Both the position numbers and the translations under genes were made by a program. Below are positions 30,358 through 34,976 of a DNA stretch of 34,976 nucleotides, piece after piece (position 1 is the stretch's first letter; each line of letters opens with the position of its first letter). Origin of the DNA: DAIODI01 sp036746875 (GTDB taxonomy: Bacteria; Pseudomonadota; Alphaproteobacteria; Rhizobiales; Aestuariivirgaceae); contig DAIODI010000003.1 in the NCBI GenBank assembly GCA_036746875.1, positions 1 through 34,976 on the forward strand, written 5' to 3'. The notes beneath the pieces are model-generated. The model was not told the origin of the DNA. It searched no databases and worked only from the letters and a program-made list of their open reading frames with translations.

Positions 30358-32520
30358 ATGATGCGGCAGTTCGAACTGGTCGAGCGGGTCACGAGCTATG
30401 ACCCTGACGCAGACGAAAGCCTGCTGAACCGCGCCTACGTCTACGCCATGACGGCGCACGGCAACCAGGTGCGCGCCTCCGGCGATCCGTTCTTCTCGCA
30501 CCCCCTCGAAGTGGCGGCCATCCTCACTGACCTCAAGCTTGACGACGCCACCGTGGTCGCCGCGCTGCTTCACGACGTGGTGGAAGACACCGCCGCGACC
30601 CATCGAGAAATCGAGGATTTGTTCGGTTCGGAAATCGCCTCGCTGGTGGACGGCCTGACCAAGATCAAGCGCCTCGATCTGGTGACCCGCGAGGCCCACC
30701 AGGCGGAGAACCTGCGCAAGCTCCTGCTCGCCGTGTCGCAGGATGTGCGGGTGCTGCTCGTCAAGCTCGCCGATCGCCTGCACAACATGCGCACGCTCGG
30801 CCATATGAGCCCGGAGAAGCGCCACCGCATCGCCCAGGAGACCATCGACATCTACGCCCCGCTCGCCGGACGGATGGGCATGCAGACGATCCGCGACGAG
30901 CTGGAGGACCTGTCGTTCCGCGAACTCAACCCGGAAGGGTATCGCACCATCGTCGAGCGGCTGGCGCGGTTGCGGCGCGAGAGCGGCAACGTGCTGATCG
31001 AGATCGAGGAGGCGCTGAAGTCGCGGCTCGCCGAGATGAACATCGCCGCCGACGTGAAGGGCCGCGAGAAGCGCCCCTATTCGATCTGGCGCAAGATGGA
31101 GCGCAAGCAGCTCTCTCTCGGCCAGCTCTCCGACATCTTCGGCTTCCGCGTGCTGGTTCAGACGGTGGACGAGTGCTACCGCTCGCTCGGCGTGGCGCAC
31201 CGCACCTGGCGCATGGTGCCCGGCCGCTTCAAGGACTACATTTCCAACCCCAAACAGAACGATTACCGCTCGATCCACACCACGATCATCGGTCCGCACC
31301 ACATGCGCGTGGAGTTGCAGATTCGCACCCAGGCCATGCACGAGGTGGCGGAGCGCGGCGTGGCCGCGCACGGGTTCTACAAGGACGTCTCGCGCCCCGA
31401 CGAGGCGCGGAGCGGAGTCAAGGCGCCGGTCGCCGGATCGAACGCCAAACGCTGGTTGAGACGACTGGTGGACATCCTCTCCGAAGGCGACAGCCCTAAG
31501 GAGTTCCTGGAGCATACGCGGCTGGAGCTGTTTTCCGACCAGGTGTTTTGCTTCACGCCCAAGGGCGACCTGATCGCCCTGCCGAAGGGGGCTAACGCTA
31601 TCGACTTCGCCTACGCCGTTCACACCGACATCGGCAATTCCTGCGTCGGCTGCCGCGTCAACGGCCGCCACGCGCCGCTGATGACGGAACTGGAGAACGG
31701 CGACGAGGTGGACATCATCCGCTCCAAGGCGCAGGTGCCGCCCGCCGCGTGGGAAGGCCTCGCCGTCACCGGCAAGGCGCGCGCCGCGATCCGCCGCGCC
31801 ACCCGCATGGCGGTGCGCAACCAGTATGCCGGGCTGGGCCGCGAGATCATGGCCCGGCTGCTCGAACGCCACGGCCGCGCGTATTCGTCCAAGGAGATGG
31901 CGGCGGCGTTTCCGAAGCTCGGCATCCGGTTGGCCGAGGACGGGCTCGCCGCCATCGGCCGCGGCGAACTCGCCTCGACCGACGTGCTGAAGGCGCTGGG
32001 CATCGAACCCGACACCACCTCCCGCCGCAATCAGGCGGCGCGCCAGGGCAAGGGGCCGAAGGCGGACGCCGACCGGGTGGCGGTGCGCGGCATCTCGTCG
32101 GCGCTTCCCGTCAAGATCGCGGCGGACACCGGCGCGGTTCCCGGCGAGCGCATCGTCGGCATCATCACGCCGGGGCAGGGGGTGACGGTCTACCCGATCT
32201 TCTCCAGGGCGCTTTCCGCGTTCGAGGACGAGCCGGAACGCTGGATCGACCTGGCGTGGGACGCGCAGGACGAGCAGAGGCGCCACCCGGCCCGCATCCG
32301 CGCCGTCATCCACAACGAACCGGGCGCGCTGGCGCAGCTCACCCAGGCCATCGGCGAGAACGATGGCAACATCGAGAGCCTGCAAATGAGCAACCGCGCG
32401 CACGATTTCTTCGATATCGATCTCACCGTCGAGGTTCATAACGTGCGCCAGCTCAACCGCATCCTCGACGCCATGCGCAACAAGCCGCTGGTCTCGACCG
32501 CCTCCCGGGTGACCGGCTGA
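30358..32520 (+). CDS. rsh: Bifunctional (p)ppGpp synthetase/hydrolase (RelA/SpoT homologue)
   Basis: 720 residues; two ATG codons in a row (30358, 30361) follow GAGAGGAG. Makes and breaks (p)ppGpp in the stringent response. Hydrolase domain: SHPLEVA (His48), LLHDVVEDT (His72, Asp73) and KLADRLHNMRTL (Asp139), all intact, so hydrolysis is expected. Synthetase domain: KDYISNPKQNDYRSIHT with RFKD at 290-293; RxKD marks bifunctional Rel/Spo enzymes, whereas RelA has ExDD. Then TGS (about 400-465, VFCFTPKGDLIALPKGANAIDFAY) and a C-terminal ACT domain (about 645-720, RIRAVIHNEPGALAQLTQAI). Alphaproteobacteria usually have this single long RSH. Often annotated relA or spoT. Confidence 0.96.
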   Translation: MMRQFELVERVTSYDPDADESLLNRAYVYAMTAHGNQVRASGDPFFSHPLEVAAILTDLKLDDATVVAALLHDVVEDTAATHREIEDLFGSEIASLVDGLTKIKRLDLVTREAHQAENLRKLLLAVSQDVRVLLVKLADRLHNMRTLGHMSPEKRHRIAQETIDIYAPLAGRMGMQTIRDELEDLSFRELNPEGYRTIVERLARLRRESGNVLIEIEEALKSRLAEMNIAADVKGREKRPYSIWRKMERKQLSLGQLSDIFGFRVLVQTVDECYRSLGVAHRTWRMVPGRFKDYISNPKQNDYRSIHTTIIGPHHMRVELQIRTQAMHEVAERGVAAHGFYKDVSRPDEARSGVKAPVAGSNAKRWLRRLVDILSEGDSPKEFLEHTRLELFSDQVFCFTPKGDLIALPKGANAIDFAYAVHTDIGNSCVGCRVNGRHAPLMTELENGDEVDIIRSKAQVPPAAWEGLAVTGKARAAIRRATRMAVRNQYAGLGREIMARLLERHGRAYSSKEMAAAFPKLGIRLAEDGLAAIGRGELASTDVLKALGIEPDTTSRRNQAARQGKGPKADADRVAVRGISSALPVKIAADTGAVPGERIVGIITPGQGVTVYPIFSRALSAFEDEPERWIDLAWDAQDEQRRHPARIRAVIHNEPGALAQLTQAIGENDGNIESLQMSNRAHDFFDIDLTVEVHNVRQLNRILDAMRNKPLVSTASRVTG

Positions 32521-32542
32521 CACGCGACGAAGGAACGCCAAC

Positions 32543-33127
32543 GTGACCGAAAGCGAGGTGCTGGACGAGTTCAGGGCGGCGGGCGCGCTGCTTGAGGGGC
32601 ATTTCGTGCTCTCCTCCGGACTGCACAGCGCCCGCTATCTGCAATGCGCCCGCGTGCTGATGGACGCGCGCCGCGCCGAACGGCTTTGCCGGGCGCTTGC
32701 CGCGAGGGTTCGCGCGCTCGGCGTCGGGGCCGTCGATCTCGTCGCCTCGCCGGCCATGGGTGGCGTCGTCGTCGGCTACGAGATGGGCCGCCAGCTTGGC
32801 GTGCCGGCCCTGTTCTTCGAGCGGGTGGAGGGAAGCCTGGTGCTGCGCCGCGGCTTCACCATCGAGCCTGGCCAGCGCTGCGTCATGGTGGAGGATATCG
32901 TCACCACCGGGCTTTCGTCGCGCGAGTGCATCGCCGGGATCGCCGCGTCGGGCGGCGTGACCGTGGCGGCCGCCTGCCTCATCGACCGCTCCGGCGGCAA
33001 GGCCGACCTCGGCGTGCCGCTGGTTTCGCTTGCCCGGCTTGACATTCCCGCATACCCGGCCGATTCCATACCGTCAGACCTCGCAGCGATCCCGGCCGTC
33101 AAGCCCGGAAGCCGCGGTCTGAAATAG
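32543..33127 (+). CDS. pyrE: Orotate phosphoribosyltransferase
   Basis: 194 residues, GTG start at 32543 with AAGGAAC upstream. Converts orotate and PRPP to OMP in pyrimidine synthesis. Seen: GALLEGHFVLSSGLHSARYLQCA at the N-terminus, LVASPAMGGVVVGYEMGRQLG, a flexible-loop region FFERVEGSLVLRRGF, and the PRPP signature RCVMVEDIVTTGLSSRE with the acidic pair Glu117-Asp118. It belongs to the shorter type of PyrE used in alphaproteobacteria. It lies 22 bases after rsh, so the two are probably cotranscribed. Confidence 0.95.
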   Translation: MTESEVLDEFRAAGALLEGHFVLSSGLHSARYLQCARVLMDARRAERLCRALAARVRALGVGAVDLVASPAMGGVVVGYEMGRQLGVPALFFERVEGSLVLRRGFTIEPGQRCVMVEDIVTTGLSSRECIAGIAASGGVTVAAACLIDRSGGKADLGVPLVSLARLDIPAYPADSIPSDLAAIPAVKPGSRGLK

Positions 33128-33137
33128 AGCGCCGCCC

Positions 33138-33343
33138 GTGATCAAGCCCCGGCAGAACCAGCCGACCGCCGAACGCCTGCGCAACCTCGTATGGCCGCGC
33201 ATCGGCTTCCGGCGGGCGCTGGTCTGTCTCAAGCACCGCGTGGTCCGGCTGACGCACAGTCCGCACCATGTGGCGATGGGGTTCGCGGCCGGGGCGTGCG
33301 CATCGCCCGCGCCGCGGCCGCCAACCGGGCGTTGAGCCCGTGA
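33138..33343 (+). pseudogene. DUF2062 gene remnant fused to a residual 3' end
   Basis: The GTG at 33138 opens a frame of 65 codons (to TGA 33333-33335). Its first 50 or so residues match the start of alphaproteobacterial DUF2062 membrane proteins (RRALVCLKHRVVRLTHSPHHVAMGFAAGACAS), which are normally near 190-200 residues and sit before acpS or close to it. After GFAAG the sequence does not continue with the hydrophobic helices. Instead, from about 33296, another frame (VRIARAAAANRALSP) reaches TGA at 33341-33343, overlapping the acpS GTG as GTGA, the pattern of a coupled upstream gene. So an internal deletion seems to have joined the front of DUF2062 to the back of the original upstream gene, out of frame. 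Not likely to be functional. Confidence 0.65.
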
Positions 33344-33954
33344 TCGTCGGCATCGGCAACGACATCATCGACATCCGGCGGATCGAGCGCACGCTGGACC
33401 GCTTCGGCGCGCGCTTCACCCAGCGGATCTTCACCGACATCGAGCGCGCCAAGTCCGACCGCCGCCGCTTGCGCGCCGCCTCCTACGCCAAGCGGTTCGC
33501 CGCCAAGGAAGCCTGCTCGAAGGCGCTGGGAACCGGTTTCAGCCGCGGCGTGTTCTGGAAGGACCTCGGCGTGGTCAACGAGCCCTCCGGGCGCCCGACG
33601 ATGCAGCTCACCGGGGCGGCGGCGGAGCATCTGTCGCGGTTGACGCCGGCCGGATTCCGGCCAGCTATTCATTTGACGCTGACCGACGATTACCCGTATG
33701 CGCAAGCGATCGTGGTGATTTCGCTGGTGGCGAAGCCTGGCGGCTGCCCATGTTGCGATGGCGCAACACCGTCCGGACGTGGTCGCCGGGCACGAGCGCG
33801 CCGATTGCCAACGCCAGGCGTTCCATGCCTTAACCCGGGTTCCGGCGCGACGCGGTTCGAAAAATCAGGAAAATGGCCTCCAGTTCGCAGCACAAGAAGA
33901 AAACCGACGACGGCGTCTGGGATTTCATCAAGGTCATCATCCAGGCGCTGCTGA
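33340..33954 (+). CDS. acpS: Holo-[acyl-carrier-protein] synthase, with C-terminal run-on
   Basis: GTG start at 33340 gives MIVGIGNDIIDIRRIERTL, the standard AcpS start with Asp8, and AKRFAAKEACSKALGTGF with Glu57, both magnesium/CoA ligands; then VFWKDLGVVNEPSGRPTMQLTGAA and HLTLTDDYPYAQAIVVISLV. It transfers phosphopantetheine from CoA to acyl carrier protein. The family usually ends around residue 130-135, here at about ISLVAKPGG (base 33744), but the frame stays open for about 70 further residues (Arg/Ser/Pro-rich) to 33954, overlapping lepB by 82 bases. The tail looks non-natural: likely a lost stop or a frameshift near 33740-33830, or a sequence error. The enzyme core is certain. Confidence 0.88.
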   Translation: MIVGIGNDIIDIRRIERTLDRFGARFTQRIFTDIERAKSDRRRLRAASYAKRFAAKEACSKALGTGFSRGVFWKDLGVVNEPSGRPTMQLTGAAAEHLSRLTPAGFRPAIHLTLTDDYPYAQAIVVISLVAKPGGCPCCDGATPSGRGRRARARRLPTPGVPCLNPGSGATRFEKSGKWPPVRSTRRKPTTASGISSRSSSRRC

Positions 33955-34658
33955 TCGCGTTCGTCGTCCGCACGTTTTTCTTTCAGCCGTTCAACATCCC
34001 GTCCGGCTCGATGATCCCCACGCTGCTGATCGGCGACTATCTCTTCGTCAACAAGCTGTCCTACGGCTACAGCCGCTACTCGTTCAATTTCTCGATCGGG
34101 CTGGGCGGGCGCGACCTGATCCGCTTCGGGCCCATGCCGTTCGACGGCCGGGTGTTCGCCGCATCGCCCGAACGCGGCGACGTGGTGGTGTTCAAGCTGC
34201 CGTCCGACAACGAGACCGACTACATCAAGCGCATCGTCGGCCTGCCCGGCGATCGCATCCGCGTCAGCGAAGGATTGCTCTACATCAACGATCAGCCGGT
34301 GAAGCGCGAGCGCGTGGAGGACTATCTCGGCGAGCCCGGGATGCCGGGCGTGGTGCGCCAGTACCGCGAGACGCTGCCCAACGGCGTCTCCTACCTCACG
34401 CACGACTATTTCGAGAACAGCCCCGCCGACAACACCCAGGAGTTCGTGGTTCCGGCGGGCCACTACTTCATGATGGGCGACAACCGCGACAACTCCACCG
34501 ACAGCCGCTTCCCGCAGGTGGGTCCGGTGCCTTACGAGAACCTCGTGGGCCGCGCCACCATCATCTTCTTCTCGCACGATCCCGAAACGCCGCTATGGCA
34601 GTTCTGGTCCTGGCCGTTCGAAATCCGCTGGGGCCGGCTGTTCAGTTTCGTGCACTGA
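33873..34658 (+). CDS. lepB: Signal peptidase I
   Basis: 261 residues from ATG 33873. Membrane-bound serine/lysine protease that removes signal peptides from exported proteins. One N-terminal helix (IKVIIQALLIAFVVRTFFF, residues 19-37), then box B with catalytic Ser46 in NIPSGSMIPTLLIGDY, box D with general-base Lys119 in DYIKRIVGLPGD, and box E GDNRDNSTDSR. The single N-terminal helix with the catalytic domain outside is typical of alphaproteobacterial LepB, unlike the two-helix E. coli enzyme. Between acpS and rnc, as is usual in this class. Confidence 0.96.
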   Translation: MASSSQHKKKTDDGVWDFIKVIIQALLIAFVVRTFFFQPFNIPSGSMIPTLLIGDYLFVNKLSYGYSRYSFNFSIGLGGRDLIRFGPMPFDGRVFAASPERGDVVVFKLPSDNETDYIKRIVGLPGDRIRVSEGLLYINDQPVKRERVEDYLGEPGMPGVVRQYRETLPNGVSYLTHDYFENSPADNTQEFVVPAGHYFMMGDNRDNSTDSRFPQVGPVPYENLVGRATIIFFSHDPETPLWQFWSWPFEIRWGRLFSFVH

Positions 34659-34662
34659 CGAC

Positions 34663-34976
34663 TTGGCCAGGGGGCAGCCAGACGCGTCCGAAACTCTCGA
34701 GCGGCGGCTCGGGCACCGCTTCCGCGACCGTTCCCTCTACGAGCGCGCGCTCACCCATTCCTCCGCCGCGGAAGGAACCGGCGCGCCCGACAACGAACGG
34801 CTGGAGTTTCTCGGCGACCGGGTGCTGGCGCTCGTCATCGTCGAGGAACTCTTCCGCACGCTGGGGGAGGCGCGCGAGGGCGAGCTCGCCCGCCGCCTCA
34901 CCGCGCTTGTCCGCAAGGAGCCCTGCGCCGAGGTGGCCCGCGCGCTCGGCGTCGCCGGGGCGATGCGGGCGGGCCG
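34663..34976 (+). CDS. rnc: Ribonuclease III (partial, N-terminal about 104 residues)
   Basis: The frame continues past the window end. TTG at 34663, four bases after the lepB stop, is the most plausible start (MARGQPDASETLERRLGHRF); no ATG or GTG suits, and the ribosome binding site is weak. The endonuclease domain is clear: ERALTHSSAAEG, then the RNase III signature NERLEFLGDRVLAL with the catalytic Glu/Asp, and EGELARRLTALVRKEPCAEVARALG. Cuts double-stranded RNA, including rRNA precursors. In this class era usually follows. Confidence 0.9.
   Translation, partial: MARGQPDASETLERRLGHRFRDRSLYERALTHSSAAEGTGAPDNERLEFLGDRVLALVIVEELFRTLGEAREGELARRLTALVRKEPCAEVARALGVAGAMRAG

Overview
The window comes from a high-GC alphaproteobacterium, most likely Rhizobiales/Hyphomicrobiales. 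The main reason is the right-hand block, where slt is divergent to dapA-smpB, followed by a NYN/LabA gene, folK, rpoZ, rsh, pyrE, acpS, lepB and rnc; this order is typical of that group. Supporting signs are a single bifunctional RelA/SpoT homologue, an FFF-terminated porin with an N-terminal coiled coil, and hairpin repeats built on a CCCGGG core. Two runs of exactly 100 N (19819-19918 and 24494-24593) show that this is a draft scaffold. I see no tRNA, rRNA, CRISPR array, insertion sequence or phage integrase.

Left part (1-4740): a divergent pair of methyltransferase-like genes (one cut by the window edge), then a minus-strand run of three glycosyltransferase genes joined by 4-8 bp overlaps. 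Two of the three are related MurG/COG4671-type enzymes on either side of a GT4 enzyme, which looks like an assembly line for an unknown glycan or glycoconjugate. Next (4852-10840, minus) is a complete peptide/oligosaccharide-type ABC importer: fused double ATPase, substrate-binding protein and two permeases, each start overlapping or abutting the previous stop. A class I aminotransferase and a divergent quinone oxidoreductase follow (11041-13301).

Middle (13377-18909, minus): a SET-domain lysine-methyltransferase-like gene, two TPR-sulfotransferase genes and a lipoprotein serine protease, the last three linked by ATGA overlaps. I regard this as the best candidate for an undescribed system, possibly protein modification. 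A porin broken by a scaffold gap and a Methyltransf_17-type methyltransferase follow, flanked by direct copies of a CCCGGG hairpin repeat.

21481-24319 (plus) is a small envelope operon: a BON/five-Ig-like/OmpA protein, a 41-residue one-helix membrane protein, and a membrane-anchored helix-hairpin-helix protein whose domain resembles the C-terminal tail of alphaproteobacterial NuoE. Between the ends of convergent genes lie copies of a second repeat family, a perfect 11-bp stem hairpin with a compensatory base-pair change between copies; at 24339-24655 it forms part of a 99-bp tandem repeat in which the assembly broke.

Right part (24656-34976): cell-wall turnover (slt), lysine/DAP synthesis (dapA), ribosome rescue (smpB), folate (folK), transcription (rpoZ), stringent response (rsh), pyrimidines (pyrE), ACP activation (acpS), secretion (lepB) and RNA processing (rnc). 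Three irregularities occur in this conserved block: dapA has TGG where its family normally stops, the DUF2062 gene before acpS is reduced to a 65-codon remnant fused out of frame to a residual 3' end, and acpS runs on into lepB.
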